Positions 1 through 32,165 are shown, numbered from the stretch's first letter. The stretch is 64,000 nt of DNA from Solea solea (GCF_958295425.1 NC_081145.1:20506465-20570464), one strand, 5' to 3'. Translations and numbers: made by a program. Notes: generated from the letters alone by a model not told the origin.

Positions 1-926
1 CTAAACTAAGACATTTTTGACTGATTTTGGACGACATACTAAACTATGACATTTTTGACTGATTTTGGACGACATACTAAACTATGACATTTTTGTCTCA
101 TTTTGGACAACATACTATACTATGACATTTTTGTCTCATTTTGGACGACATACTATACTAAGACATTTTTGTCAAATTTTGGACAACATACTATAATATG
201 ACATTTTTGTCCCTTTTTGGACGACATACTAAACTATGACATTTTTGACTGATTTTGGACGACATACTATACTATGACATTTTTGTCACATTTTTGACGA
301 CATACTAAACTATGACATTTTTGACTGATTTTGGACGACATACTAAACTATGACATTTTTGTCTCATTTTGGACGACATACTAAACTAAGACATTTTTGT
401 CAAATTTTGGACGACATACTATACTATGACATTTTTGTCAGATTTTGGACAACATACTAAACTATGACGTTTTTGTCAAATTTTGGAAGACATACTAAAC
501 TATGACATTTTTGTCTCATTTTGGACGACATACTAAACTATGACTTTTTTTAGTGATTTTGGACGACATACTAAACTATGACATTTTTGTCTCATTTTGG
601 ACGACATACTATACTATGACTTTTTTTAGTGATTTTGGACGACATACTAAACTATGACATTTTTGTCAAATTTTGGACGACATACTAAACCACGTTTTTG
701 TCAAATTTTGGAAGACATACCAAACTATGACATTTTTGTCTCATTTTGGACGACATACCAAACTATGACATTTTTGACTGATTTTGGACGACATACTAAA
801 CTATGACATTTTTGTCTAATTTTGGACGACATGCTATACTATGACATTTTTGTCATATTTTGGACGACATACTATTTTATGACTTTTTTGACTGATTTTG
901 GACGACATACTAAACTAAGACATTTT
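1..926. repeat. 38-bp minisatellite array in a ptprz1 intron
   Basis: About 24 head-to-tail copies of a 38-bp unit fill the left edge and probably continue outside the window. Each unit carries a conserved half (ACTATGACATTTTTG) and a more variable half in which GACTGATTTTGGACGAC, GTCTCATTTTGGACGAC and GTCAAATTTTGGACAAC alternate. The unit is not a multiple of three and stops occur in it, so the open frame near its end is not a gene. It lies just upstream of the first visible phosphatase exon, hence inside an intron. Confidence 0.95.
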
Positions 927-1145
927 ACAGAGAACTCTAGGTTCTCACTAGTATGCCTTGCAACAGCAGGCACTAATAATGTTTTTTCATTTGGATTAAA
1001 CGTTCTAAATCTGTAAATATGTGAAAGCCAAAACGTGATGTGAGCCTTAAAATTGACTTAAAGGCTCACAGACCATTTTTCCTTCCTAAATCAGAAATTA
1101 AAAATAGAGACTGTGATTTAATATGTGAGTTGATGTGTTCCTCAG

Positions 1146-1280
1146 AGGAAGTGTGATCAGTACTGGCCCACAGAGGTGCAGGAGGAGTACGGCAGCTTCC
1201 TGGTGACGATGAAAAGCAGCAGAGTCCTCGCTTACTACACCCAGAGAACCTTCACTGTCAAGAACACACACGTCAAAAAG
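1146..1280 (+). CDS. ptprz1: ptprz1 exon: D1 before the WPD loop
   Basis: Forty-five codons in phase 0, beginning RKCDQYWP and ending NTHVKK before a GTCAGA donor. It corresponds to the D1 beta-strand segment before the WPD loop. Acceptor is CCTCAG. Confidence 0.9.
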
Positions 1281-4200
1281 GTCAGAGAAGGTCCGAGGGT
1301 CTTCAATCAGAGCATATTTAAAGTTCAGATACAGGACAAAAACAAAATGACAGTGGTGAGAGAAATTCATAATAATGGCCTGACACATTCTTGCATTTTC
1401 AGATAGATTATTTGTATGAGGAAATTACTTTGAGCCTCTCTATTATACAGTTTTTATCTCAAAAAGGTTCTTTAAATATTGTTATCATTGTTATTCTTCA
1501 AATTATATTACACTATATACAGTGACATTATTTCATTGTCTTGAGTTACTATTGTCAAAAGTTACTTCCATTACTTGACTTCACTGAATCTGCTGTTATG
1601 ACATTTTCATGACTAACTGTATTGTTAACTTACTATTACAGTTCAATTATGACCTTATCACGCAAATAAAATACATAAATAAAGTGCAACCACATTTTCA
1701 TACATTTTTAGACGGTACATCTGAAATCAATCTAAATCTTTTGTGATCGGGCGTTGATCACCTAAATGTTTCCCTATTATATTTTGGTAGAATCAAATCA
1801 AATTTTCAAGAAATCCTCGTCTGTTATAATTGCTTAAACTGTAAAATGAGATTAAAAATGAAAATGAGATTAAGTTTCATCTGATCCAGATTACAGATTT
1901 GGAGGCAGTTTAAATTACACTTGGGAAGTCCCATTTAACAAGGTCAGGCGCATATTATCTCGATGTCATCTTAACAGATCACAATGAATGATGATGAATT
2001 TCGTCATGGTTGTGTAAGACCGTAATAGTTATACGTAAATTAAGTTCTATACAGAAGGTAAATTTTCTGTTTTAAGCTCTTTGTGACAACATCCTCCGTG
2101 GTTTGGTTTGCCTGCAGGGCTCCCTGAAGGGACGGAGCAATGAGCGGACAGTTCTTCAGTACCATTACACCCAGTGGCCCGACATGGGTGTCCCCGAGTT
2201 CGCCCTGCCACTGCTCGGCTTCATTCGCAAGTCATCCAGTGCCAGGACCGACGACAGGGGCCCACTGGTGGTGCACTGCAGGTACATTCTTATAAAAAGT
2301 GGACGAGTTTAGTGTATTTTTCTTGACAGCTTCGCACACATTTGTGACATTGTAGTAGATCGTAAGACGATGAATGTTCCTTGCGCTTCTTTTCTTGCTG
2401 TTGTGCAGCGCGGGCGTCGGCCGCACAGGAACCTACGTCGTCCTGGACAGCATGTTGAGACAGATGAGAGAAGAAGGCACCATCAACATCACAGGCTTCC
2501 TGAAACACATCCGCACACAGAGGAACTATCTGGTCCAGACAGAGGTCAGCAGCCCACCAAACACAGTCACACTGTATTATTCATGCAGCTGTTCAGTTGT
2601 CATTTCAACAGTCAAATTAGGCACTTTTAATTGGTCGTCCGAGTCACTGTGAGTCCTGTGTGTCATAGTCGCAGATATGTAAAGGTGAAATGGAAGGATG
2701 ATACAAGATTACAAAAATATATAAAAACTTGGGGGGGGATTTTTAAGTTAAAATTAAAAAAAGATCTCACGTGTGTGTGTACATAGTCTGACTGCAGTGC
2801 TGTCCGTCTCCTTTGTGCAGGAACAGTATATTTTCATCCACAATGCCTTGGTGGAAGCCATCTTGGCTGGGGAGACAGAGGTGGGGGCAGCTCATCTGCA
2901 CAGGTATGTTGACGAGCTGCTGACCGCGGGGTCTTCTGGGAAGACATGTCTGGACAAGCAGTTCAAGGTGAGCAGGTCATCCAGCACTTCTCTCTGTCAC
3001 CTCTGACCTTTTATGACTCACTGCTATAGAAATCCTTAGTCATGACTAAAAGTGTTGTGCTATTTACAGCTGGTTTGTCCCTCCGGGGTGAAACAGGGTG
3101 ACTACTCTACAGCTCTGCAGGACTGCAACCGCAGTAAGAACAGAAACTGCTCTGTGATACCTGGTGAGTCCAACACGGGTCAGACATGAAGACAGTCATT
3201 CTGTTGTTTGTTCAGGCAAAGAGGAGACAATACTCCAGGATTCTGACACCATTTTTGTCTCCACAGTGGAGATGTCCAGAGTGCGTCTCTCTACATCTGT
3301 GGGGGAAACATCAGACTACATCAATGCGTCGTACATCGCAGTAAGAAACGATCAAATACGTTTCTTAAATTTAAAAAAAGAAAAAAAGATGAAAATGTAA
3401 TTGTGCAAGTGCACATTTGTATGTGACTTTCAGCCCAGTCAGGAGTAAACCATTGAAATTACTCGCACTAATCCATGGTTCTGATCTTGCAGGGTTACAG
3501 GCAGAAGAGTGAGTTCATCATTACCCAGAATCCCCTGCCTGCCACCATAAAGGACTTCTGGAGGATGATATGGGACCACAACACCCAGACCATTGTGTCA
3601 CTGCAAGGGACACCAGCAAGTGGGGTGAGAACTTTTTTTACTTGAAATTGTTTAATTTATTAATTGAAAGAATTTGGTGACCACTGCAGGACTGTGTCTC
3701 CAATTGAGTAGAAATTAATTAAAGAAAAGCCAAAGCAAATAAAACTATACATTATTCAGCATAATATGCTGAATAATGTATATATGCCCATTAATAATTT
3801 ATAATTCAGTTAGTGAATTACTTTTTAAATCAAATTTAGGCTATTGAAATGACCACAGTAAAAAAGCTTGTTTGTGTTCAGCAGACACAAAATTGTCTTG
3901 TTTACAAAGTAATATCGAGGTAAAAGCTTAACCCTTTAACACCGGGACTGGAAAAATTCCAACGATTTCTGAAAGCTAAGAACTTGCACCAAAAAGCCAA
4001 CCGTGTGGTTATTACGGTAATAAAAAAAAAAAAAAGCACTTAATCGAAACTAATTTTCTGGCCCTTTTATGGGTACAATAATCAAAAAAAGACCAGACTT
4101 TCTGAGGCTTAGGTGTTAAGCGTTAATTTTAGAATTTGTTCATTAAGAATTTGTGAATCTAAATTGACACTTGCCGTATTATAAAGATGAAATGTTGTCT

Positions 4201-6625
4201 TTATGTCTCACGCAGGTTTTCCACGGTTATACTACAGAAATAAGGTAGAATTAGAATGATAATACTTCACTATCACAAAGTGATTTACTCACTGTTGTCA
4301 TACTATTACCATATTCTCACTGCAGTGTCATATTTCCCTCTCTAGGGATCACCTGCCTTTTTCAGTGATCCATACTCATAATATAATAAAAATATTATTT
4401 TAACCAGCCTTGGCTCTAATGGGTTTATTTAACTATATTTATTTATTGCCATGTTTCAGAAAGGCAACATCAAAGTGCACGTGAATGTCTTTGAAAGGAG
4501 CTGTCATGCGACCAAGTCTTGCGCTGCACATGTTTTGTTGCCGTCGTATAACCATTTACTAATTTACCTCCTGTGTTACCAGGCGGACAAGGACGAGGCA
4601 GAGATGTGCGTCTTCTGGCCCAGCAAAGGGAAGCCGCTCACATTTGACCTGTTCACCGTCAAGCAAAGCAATGAGGATCACGTCTGTCTGACCAACGAGG
4701 ACGTGCTGGTGGTCGAGGTGTACGTGCTGGAGGCTAAACAGGTTAGTTTGATTGGACTGCACAGTAAATAGTAAGTAGATAAAACTCACCCAGGTGAGAA
4801 AAGTGGTCAATGTTTTATGATTAAGTAGACTTTAAAACGTCTTTAAACTTTAAGCCAAGTCCCCCTTCCACTTGGCCATGGCTGCCCCTAAATTTCTCTG
4901 TATTTGGCCGGTGACTTCAGCTCTCATCCTCTGTCAGAGAAGGACTGGCTCTAGCTTCCCTGGCACACCTGAAAGTTTAAGCAGTAGATTAATACATTAT
5001 TATTGAAGTATATCTTGTTCGTCACTGCTGTGAGGACTCTCCCCTCCTTATTTTGACAGGATGACTTCATTCTCGAGGTGAAACACTACCGCGCTCCCTG
5101 CTGGCCCAATCCTGACAGTCCCGTCAGCAACACCTTTGAACTGCTCAACCTGGTCAAACAGGAGAGCGCTGCCAAGGACGGACCGACTGTAGTCCACGAT
5201 GAGTAAGCTGCTCTTTGACTGATTTAAAACCATGGAAATCACAGTTTTTTGTATGGAGTAATTTTATTTAATCTTTTTTTTTTTTTTTTTTCCCAGCGTG
5301 GGCGGAGTCACAGCAGGAACGTTCTGCTCGCTACTGTCACTGACTCGTCAGTTGGAGGCCGAAGCGTCAGTCAATGTTTATCAAGTGGCCAAACTGACGA
5401 ACCTCATGAGACCAGGAATCTTCAATGACATTGTAAGGCTTTTTGTTTTCATCTTTGAGGGTAATTCCAGCTTGAAGTATTATAGTAAAAAAAAAACACA
5501 TCATCGTATTAAAATAACATCACTTTTGTGCATTATTATAAGGTATGTTGGGAGACAAGGACAAAAGGGGATTTTTAGCCACTAAACAAAAGGCTCACTG
5601 AATTTCCTCTCAGCCTTTTCTGACATGAACATGAAGTTTGTGTCACTGTTGATCCACAGCTGCCTTCATCAGTAAATTCAAATGTGGAATTGTGTGCCTT
5701 TGGTGTCTAAAATTCTTCAGTAAGAATCACTCACTCACCTTCTACCACTTGTGCTAATCCCAGCTGACATAGGTCAAAGGGCGGGGTACACCCTGGACAG
5801 GTCGCCAGTCCATCATAGGGACGCATATAGAGACAAACAACTATTCACCCTTGTGGTCAATTTAGAGTGTCCAATTTGCCTCATCCCCAAATCTGCATGT
5901 TTTTAGACTGTGGGAGGAAACCGGAGAACCTCCCTCAACATACTTTGTTCCTTGCTGCAAAGGCAAGAGTGCTAACCATTACACCAACGTTGTATCCCTA
6001 ATTAAGAATCACCTACCACAAAAAAAACAGAAAATTACCAAAAAAGGCAACAGTAAACCAGCGACTCCCATGTCCCTTTGAGCGTAAACACTAACTTTCT
6101 CTTTAGACTTCGGTGCAGGGGAGGGAGTGGTTTACAAAGAATTAAACCATAATAAGCAACTTTTTACACACACCAATTAGGGATAGTGAATTCTTATTAC
6201 ATCCTTATTACACACCAGGAGTGAACACACACAAGCCAGGGGCAGGAGCAGTGGGCAGCAGTTACCTGCCTTGCTCAGGGGCACCCCAGCCCTTCACAGG
6301 ATTTAACCGGCAACCTTCTGTTTATGAACCCAAATTCCTTTTTCTCTTATGCTGTTCTCTGCACAGGAGACCAGCAGGGGGCGCGCACACTTCAGGAAGT
6401 GCTGACCATGTGTCAGCGCCTCATGCAACCACATAAAAACTGAACTATCACTACAACAAATATGTTCTATTGTTTTTAAAGGAGCAGTACCAGTTCCTGT
6501 ACAAAGCCATGCTGAGTCTCATTGGGACACAAGAAGACGAGGAAGTTCTCCAGTCCACCGACATCAACGGCAGCATCGTGGTGGGAAGTGCCAGCAACAC
6601 AGAGAGCCTTGAATCCCTGGTGTGA
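1146..6625 (+). CDS. ptprz1: Receptor-type protein tyrosine phosphatase zeta, 3' part (11 coding exons)
   Basis: Coding exons: 1146-1280, 2118-2281, 2409-2544, 2821-2967, 3070-3163, 3267-3340, 3493-3624, 4583-4741, 5060-5202, 5297-5432, 6482-6625. All have AG/GT borders and phases that join into one frame. They encode the end of the membrane-proximal D1 phosphatase domain (WPD loop [10 protein letters not shown]-loop [11 protein letters not shown]-loop QTEEQY) and the whole D2 domain. In D2 the P-loop position reads HDDVGGVTAG: catalytic Cys is Asp and the Arg is Thr, as known for PTPRZ1 and PTPRG, so D2 should be inactive. The protein ends in ESLESLV, a possible PDZ ligand. PTPRZ1 is a type I membrane receptor of glia and neurons that binds pleiotrophin and contactin. 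Carbonic-anhydrase-like, fibronectin III and membrane regions lie upstream of the window. PTPRG is the alternative; the tail and the neighbour aass favour PTPRZ1. Teleosts may carry two copies (a/b), not resolved here. Confidence 0.93.
2118..2281 (+). CDS. ptprz1: ptprz1 exon: D1 WPD loop
   Basis: Begins [10 protein letters not shown] after CTGCAG, carries the general-acid loop QWPDMGVPE, and ends in VVHC plus two bases of the next Ser codon. The D1 P-loop is therefore split by the intron. Confidence 0.93.
2409..2544 (+). CDS. ptprz1: ptprz1 exon: D1 catalytic P-loop
   Basis: Completes [10 protein letters not shown], the active-site Cys/Arg signature of D1, and continues to NYLVQTE. Phase 0 at the donor. 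Confidence 0.94.
2821..2967 (+). CDS. ptprz1: ptprz1 exon: D1 end and D1-D2 linker
   Basis: Begins [15 protein letters not shown], the Q-loop helix closing D1, and ends KTCLDKQFK in the inter-domain linker. Confidence 0.93.
3070..3163 (+). CDS. ptprz1: ptprz1 exon: start of D2
   Basis: Encodes [20 protein letters not shown] and onwards to VIP, then one base of a split Val codon. Donor is GTGAGT. Confidence 0.9.
3267..3340 (+). CDS. ptprz1: ptprz1 exon: D2 substrate-loop equivalent
   Basis: Short exon ending [10 protein letters not shown], the D2 counterpart of the conserved DYINAS motif of tyrosine phosphatases. Confidence 0.92.
3493..3624 (+). CDS. ptprz1: ptprz1 exon: D2 core
   Basis: Encodes [20 protein letters not shown] then [10 protein letters not shown], the conserved D2 core. 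Phase 0 on both sides. Confidence 0.93.
3746..3782. repeat. Perfect hairpin in a ptprz1 intron
   Basis: Arms of 17 bases (3746-3762 and 3766-3782) pair exactly around a 3-base loop. It is intronic, with no coding or known family signal. Confidence 0.85.
4583..4741 (+). CDS. ptprz1: ptprz1 exon: D2 middle
   Basis: Fifty-three codons from [13 protein letters not shown] to [10 protein letters not shown], between TTACCAG and GTTAGT splice sites. Confidence 0.92.
5060..5202 (+). CDS. ptprz1: ptprz1 exon: D2 pseudo-WPD region
   Basis: Encodes [20 protein letters not shown] to VVHD. The WPD loop is degenerate (WPN). The last full codon is Asp in place of the catalytic Cys; the next codon is split. 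Confidence 0.93.
5297..5432 (+). CDS. ptprz1: ptprz1 exon: D2 pseudo P-loop
   Basis: Completes [13 protein letters not shown] and continues to [10 protein letters not shown]. No P-loop Arg is present, so D2 lacks both catalytic residues. The acceptor follows a long T tract. Confidence 0.93.
5741..5997 (-). mobile_element. tRNA-derived SINE, near full length
   Basis: Read on the minus strand it starts with a tRNA-like A box (GGTGTAATGGTTAGCACTC) and an eroded B-box region. A body with a TTTCCTCCCA segment follows, and it ends in the tail GACTGGCGACCTGTCC...CAGCTGGGATTAGC. The same tail recurs at 27772, 32620, 52204 and 58020. It sits in the last ptprz1 intron. Confidence 0.75.
6232..6345 (-). 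mobile_element. SINE head fragment
   Basis: On the minus strand, CAGAAGGTTGCCGGTTAAATCC is a decayed tRNA-like B-box segment. It is followed by the GGTGCCCCTGAGCAAGGCA block common in fish repeats. Confidence 0.5.
6482..6625 (+). CDS. ptprz1: ptprz1 terminal coding exon
   Basis: Forty-seven codons from [11 protein letters not shown] to ESLESLV, then TGA at 6623-6625. The hydrophobic C-terminus fits a PDZ-binding tail. Confidence 0.93.
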   Translation, partial: EQYQFLYKAMLSLIGTQEDEEVLQSTDINGSIVVGSASNTESLESLV

Positions 6626-8000
6626 CGACCCGAATAAGAAAAGAAAAGAAAAGAAAAAAAAAAGAGGAACTTTTCCAATCGAGCTACTGGTCCTTCCTTC
6701 TCAACTACCAACAGAAGTTCACCTGATGCCATGCTGCCGCTGCTCAGTAAAACACCGCTGTCGTTGAGGACTATGCGAGTTGTAGTTTGAGAGTGGCTTG
6801 TGCAGAACTTTCTTTACTGTGTCTGGACTCCCTATGGTTTTGTAATGTGTGCCTTTTTGTATTTTTCACCCTGTACGTCCGTCTAACTTTGATACGAGCT
6901 GTAAACTAACTGACGTTTTAATGCGATATTGCCCTGAGATGTTTCACTTAATTAACAAAGATTTCCTAAACCTTTGTATTTATTGGCACTGAGCCAAATG
7001 GGGAAAAAAGGGAAAACAGCACCTTTTTTGTTTTTTTTTTAACATGAAAGGAGACATTTTGTCCGTGAGTCCTTTAGAGAGTTTATGCACTGAACTCCTC
7101 TGTAAATACCACGGTAGCTGCAGTCTGATATTGAAGTCAAATATAAAAATAAGGGCCTGAAATAATAAAAAATAATAATAATCTAATGTAAATAATATTA
7201 TAGTTATCACTTTGATGGACCAAATTTATATTTATACTTTTAGATTTTATATTTTACCTTTTTTTTTTAGTGCATTTAAACGTTATGGTTTAATTCTAAT
7301 TGCTAGTTGGAGAACATTAATGCTTTTATATTCTGGATTTTGTAACACACTAAACGTGATGCATGGGGTACTGACTTTTTTTTTTTAGCTGGACATGAAA
7401 CACTGCTGGATTATTAGCTAGTTCATTCATTAAATAAGTGAAACACCAAGGGAAGAGCCTGTATTGTGTTGTGTGTGTGCTACAGATGATGCATGACTAC
7501 ATGTTTTGAACAACTACTGATTCATGGGTCGTATCATATGTTATTTGTATAGTTATAAGTTCAAAACAAAAGGTTGCAAGAGTTGTCTCATAAAACCTAA
7601 ATTGTATACAGATTATAAATGCAGATGTAGAGATAATCAATGTTTAAGGTTTAAGACTAAAGAAATCTTTAGAAAACTATGTTTTTGTTATTTATTTGGC
7701 AAATAACAATTCACCTTTTAATACCTAAATTTGAGCCAGCACACTCTCAGGGCTTCTTCTCTGAGAAGTGAAAAAACTTAATCAAGTCTAACATTCAACC
7801 ACTGAAACTAATTTCGCCGTTCAGGAATGTAAGTAAATAAATATAATTTGACATCTTAATGAAGAAATAATTACTTCTTTTTTTTCAGTTTCAGGACAAT
7901 TTGACAATAATTATATTTTAGCATTAAAAATACCATTCCGGTTAAATAACTTCTACATACTGGTGTATTAACCGTAATAAAAAAAAAAAAAAAGTCATCA
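6626..8000 (+). other. ptprz1: ptprz1 3' UTR and downstream flank
   Basis: Non-coding, AT-rich. Candidate poly(A) signals AATAAA are at 7164-7169, 7836-7841 and 7976-7981; the first would give a UTR of about 560 bases. Which is used cannot be told from DNA. Confidence 0.5.
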
Positions 8001-8348
8001 CCGTGCTTTCTTTAAAACATAAACATTAACAAACATTGAACAGTGTAAATAGACACTTTTGCCAGAGGAGGAATCTTAGGCTTCATATTCTTCTTCAAAC
8101 TTCAAATGATAGTTTAGCCAGTAGCTGAGTATGGTTGCAGATCGTCCTCACTTAAGATTTCTTCATCTTATTCCCCATAAAGAGGATGAAAAAGAAAGTG
8201 GGTTACATTTACATTGAAGATCTGGCTGATGTATTTATGCGAAGTGACTTACAGCAGCAGAACAAGCCTCAGTTCACCGATCACCAACAACCAGGTCAAA
8301 ACTCAGAGGTCACACAAGCTGGTGGGAGCTCCACTATGAGCCAGACAT

Positions 8349-8380
<32 letters not shown>

Positions 8381-10250
8381 GTTAATGGAACAAACACAGA
8401 CACAATAAACACATGGTTTTATGAAAATGGGAGTCCCCTCAAAACCTGTGGATTATACAATTTCCCTTTATGAAGTTGTGCTGTAATCCATGTGCTAATC
8501 CAGGCTAAGGCTCTGTAAGAAGCGCGTCTTTTCTGGAGGCAAAATGGGTCAAGTGTCCTGACATCATCTTGACCGGCCGCCGTATCCACTACTTCATTTG
8601 CATTTTTTGACTTTTAATAATTACATCCCCAATTATCCCCATAGCTTGGTGGCCTAGTTTGCATGGCTGCCTCTAAATTGAGTGGAAGCAAAATGGCAAA
8701 TTGGAAGCGAGAGAGGCTGAGCAGGAGACCATGAACACATCAGAAAAATATCACGGAAAAAAACAAAAGCGCAAATATATTTGAATTTAATTGACTTTTA
8801 CCTGGTATAATTATGCAAAATAAAAGTGAATTCATTATGTTTATTTATGACCAATTTAGAAATATATAAATATGACTTAATTTACAAGATGTATAACATA
8901 ATACTCACTGTAATACCGTTAGCATATTTTTAATGTGGCTGGTTATGTTACCACCTTATTCACCATTGGGTATGTAGGACACCATTTTAGATAAAGCAAA
9001 CTAATGCTTTGGAGGTAATTTATTAATGTGCATAATAACCAGTCAACCGATTTATTTATTTAAAGTGGAAGAATTGGAAGCAGAATCGATCAGTAAATAT
9101 AAACCACTGAAGTCCTCTGTACGTTCTGGGTAAATTCAAACAGATGAAAATAAAAGCTACGGGGTCAAAGCAGTGGAGGGATCAGCTCAGATTAAGTTGT
9201 TAATAATCAACAGCTGACAAGTCAAGATGCTGCCTTGACCTCAGTTTGTTCTCCTCCGACGCTTAATTAGAGAAACTATTAGTCAGTTTATTGTGTTCAG
9301 ATTAATCAAAAAGAAGTTGTACTATCGCATGATCCACTTTCAGTCCTCATCATTTCGTTTTCGCGCAGCCACTGACCATGTGGAGTGTGACAAAAGTGTG
9401 ACAAGCCGATTGAAATAGTTACACAAACACTATAATTTCATTCCCGACGACCACTTACAGCTTTTGCATTGACCAAAATGATAACTGTTTCATAGACGCT
9501 TCTCAGCAGTTTGGGGATCAACGTCTTACTGAAGTGAAATGGAGGAAAAAGGGATCAAACCACCGACCTTCTGGTTTGTGGACAACCTGCTCCACTGGAT
9601 CCACTGGACCCACTGGACCGGATTCCTTAAACGAGCAAAAAACATTCTGTGGGGAAAGTTAAAGGTTAAATTTCACAAATACCTCTTCAGGTTTGAAGTT
9701 AATACCTCTGTCACCACTGCCAACAATAACAGTATAACTTTGTACATTAATTATTAGGAAGACTGTAATTTGTCAAACGGATAATTACATTTGAATTGAA
9801 ACATTACATTTGACAATCAATAATTCTTTTTGTTCAACTGATAAGAGGAAGGAAGAACAGAAGTATATTTTATTTATTGTGCTATTTCTAAAAAGCAAAA
9901 ACCTGTTCAGAGAAAAGAAGCTTTTACAAATGAATGTCTGTTTATTAGTCAAGAATAACACTGTGCATTAACGCCAAACTTGACAGAGAAAACATTGAAA
10001 ATTGTTGCAGGCAAGCCAAACTAGTACTAGTCATTTTCTGACATTAAAATTAGTGTTGGTGTCATTATAAGTTTCAACTGGATTTGTTACAACCTTTATT
10101 TTATATCTTTTAAATCTGAGGAGAACTCAGACCCAAAATATATCCAAAAACATCACTCGTACTTAAAAACACCCCCAAAGTCCACTTACAAAGTACATAT
10201 CCAAAATTAATGCTATAATATTACAGAAAAAATATATATCTCCGGTACAT
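8001..10250. other. Intergenic DNA between ptprz1 and aass (tail to tail)
   Basis: No supportable gene. It holds an (AG)14 microsatellite at 8349-8376 and a weak SINE-tail fragment at about 8205-8260 (compare 24196-24350). A SINE-head fragment at about 9545-9590 runs into short CCACTGGAC repeats. The open frame at 9539-9757 overlaps that repeat and is not counted as a gene. Confidence 0.6.
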
Positions 10251-10251
10251 A

Positions 10252-11492
10252 TTTATTTCCCTCTTTAAATGTAACAAACCATTTCCAAGGTGAACACACA
10301 CACACACACACACACACTCACCACTGACAAAATAAAATAAATATCTCAGGTTCAGGTTCAGACGAGATCTATTCACCATTTTGAAGAACACAAAACTGAT
10401 TCACTCGTACGCGTCAATCAAGGTTAAACTCGGCGCATGACACAAGTCGAGTATCAATGTTACCTGATCATATTTTTAAATGACTGAGTCAGTCATGAGT
10501 TAATAAATGACAACAACAACTGATCGGGCAAGACGGAGGCTGGTGACCCACTGGTGAGAACCACCCAAAAGACTAAATTCTCAAATGTGAGCATTACATT
10601 TGAAATGCTATTCGGTTGCTAAGATAAGCAGACTGTGGTGATAGTTTCTAACATCAGCAGGTGTGAAAATCGTTCTGTTTTCTCTATCGTCCGTAACTGA
10701 TTCCAGTGTTAAACTCTAAAAACACGACCAACAAGATGAAAAGAGGCAGTAACAGTGGGAGCTGTCTGACCTTCAAACTGTTGGCAATCCTGCACTTTCA
10801 CAGTAAAAACCATCCCATGAATTCATGAAATTCAGACAAATGGTTTGAGGCCACAGGCTCAAACAGCAGATTTGTAGCATTGTTTACTTCTATGGATAAC
10901 GACTACATTATTTTTGTTTTGATTCACAAGCTCTCCTTCATTCTGCCTGTGCACGCGTGTCAATGAATGAATATAAACATCTCATTTATAACCGTTTGCT
11001 GTGTTAATGTAGACATTTTTACAAATACTGAAATTATTTTGTACAGTACACTCATCCGGATCCATCCATGTTTTACTCGGTTAATAAAGGCAAGACGGTG
11101 ATCTACATTCTCTCTCTCTCTCTTCATATTTGCTGTATTTGGGGCAGAAACCATTTGTTCTGCATACAAAACAGATCTTTTGCATCGGTGCATAAAGATT
11201 GTGTGTGTGTAACAAGCGGTCTATGTGCACATTATGTCAAACACATTATATTATGTTTATAATGCACTATAATGTGTTCGGGTTTTTAGTTTAGACTCAT
11301 TTAACATGTTTGGTGCAATTAAACTTTGTCACCAAAAACAAACAAACAAACAAAAAAAACACTATTATTTATCTTATCAGACCCTCAATGTTGACTTGTG
11401 TGGATTATTATAATTCTTTTTTTTAACATGATCTTTGGAATCCTTGGATTTGGATTTACAGGGGGTTACTGGTTTTGCTTGGACGCTCAGTT
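10252..11492 (-). other. aass: Candidate aass 3' UTR
   Basis: Downstream of the aass stop codon there is no coding signal. The nearest clear minus-strand AATAAA is at 10257-10252, implying a UTR of about 1.2 kb; others lie near 10100 and 9945. An (AC)12 run sits at 10294-10317. The end is inferred from the signal only. Confidence 0.4.
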
Positions 11493-31459
<19,967 letters not shown>

Positions 31460-31932
31460 GACTGCTCCCCACTGCTCCCCTGCTCCAAAAACAAGGACAA
31501 GCAGCCACAAACTGAACATGTTAGTTATGGAAAATAATTTTTTCTGACAAACCATTGAAATATAGTTAAGTATTACAAGTGACTAAGAAGGAAGCCAAAG
31601 CCATTTTCTGTGGAGTAGCTCTAAACTGTACCCTATGTCACTCAAAGGACAGTACTACTGGGTGGTCAGAGGTCAAGTTGAGTTTGCTGCTGGGAGATCG
31701 CTGATGACGAGCAGGTGGTTTAGACAAACAAGAAAAACACACAAAATATAGCATTTTCATTCCTCTAGAGTTTCTCCTGCTATGTTCTTACTTAAAATTA
31801 TACTCTGGAGGCCTAAGGGATAACATATAGACAGAACTATTTCATATAAATATAAACAAAAGCAATTTCCGTGGACATTTACATTCTTAAGTATTTAAGT
31901 TAAAAGTAACTTTAAACTTAACTTGCACAAGG

Positions 31933-32165
31933 CAACTGTACAAGAAGGCTCAGAGCCGGTTATACTTTCTGAGGACGCTACGATCGTTTAACATCTGCAA
32001 GAAGCTCCTGTGGATGTTCTACCAGTCTGTGGTTGCCAGTGTTCTCTCCTACGCTGTGGTGTGCTGGGGCACACTTTACAGTCTCCTGTAAAGTGTGACT
32101 CTAATTTTAACAGTGTGGATGTTGGAGCTTTTAAGGGATTAATAAAGTCGTCTGTCTGTCTGAAA
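31933..32165 (+). mobile_element. Non-LTR retrotransposon (LINE) remnant
   Basis: An open stretch reads QLYKKAQSRLYFLRTLRSFN then KKLLWMFYQSVVASVLSYAV and VCWG. This is the conserved region after the reverse transcriptase in fish LINE ORF2. It ends in AATAAAGTCGTCTGTCTGTC. A 12-bp-arm hairpin (32070-32081/32086-32097) replaces the expected downstream sequence. Confidence 0.7.

Noticed and set aside
1..926. CRISPR-like array
   Set aside because: Units are contiguous without unique spacers and the context is a vertebrate intron.
822..1016. 64-codon open frame at the end of the minisatellite
   Set aside because: It is built from 38-bp repeat units, which are not a multiple of three, and crosses the repeat border; no homology.
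5741..5997. Possible tRNA gene from the GGTGTAATGGTTAGCACTC block
   Set aside because: Followed by SINE body and tail, no cloverleaf closure.
9539..9757. 72-codon frame with WIHWTHWTG residues
   Set aside because: Lies on a SINE-head fragment and a short CCACTGGAC repeat.
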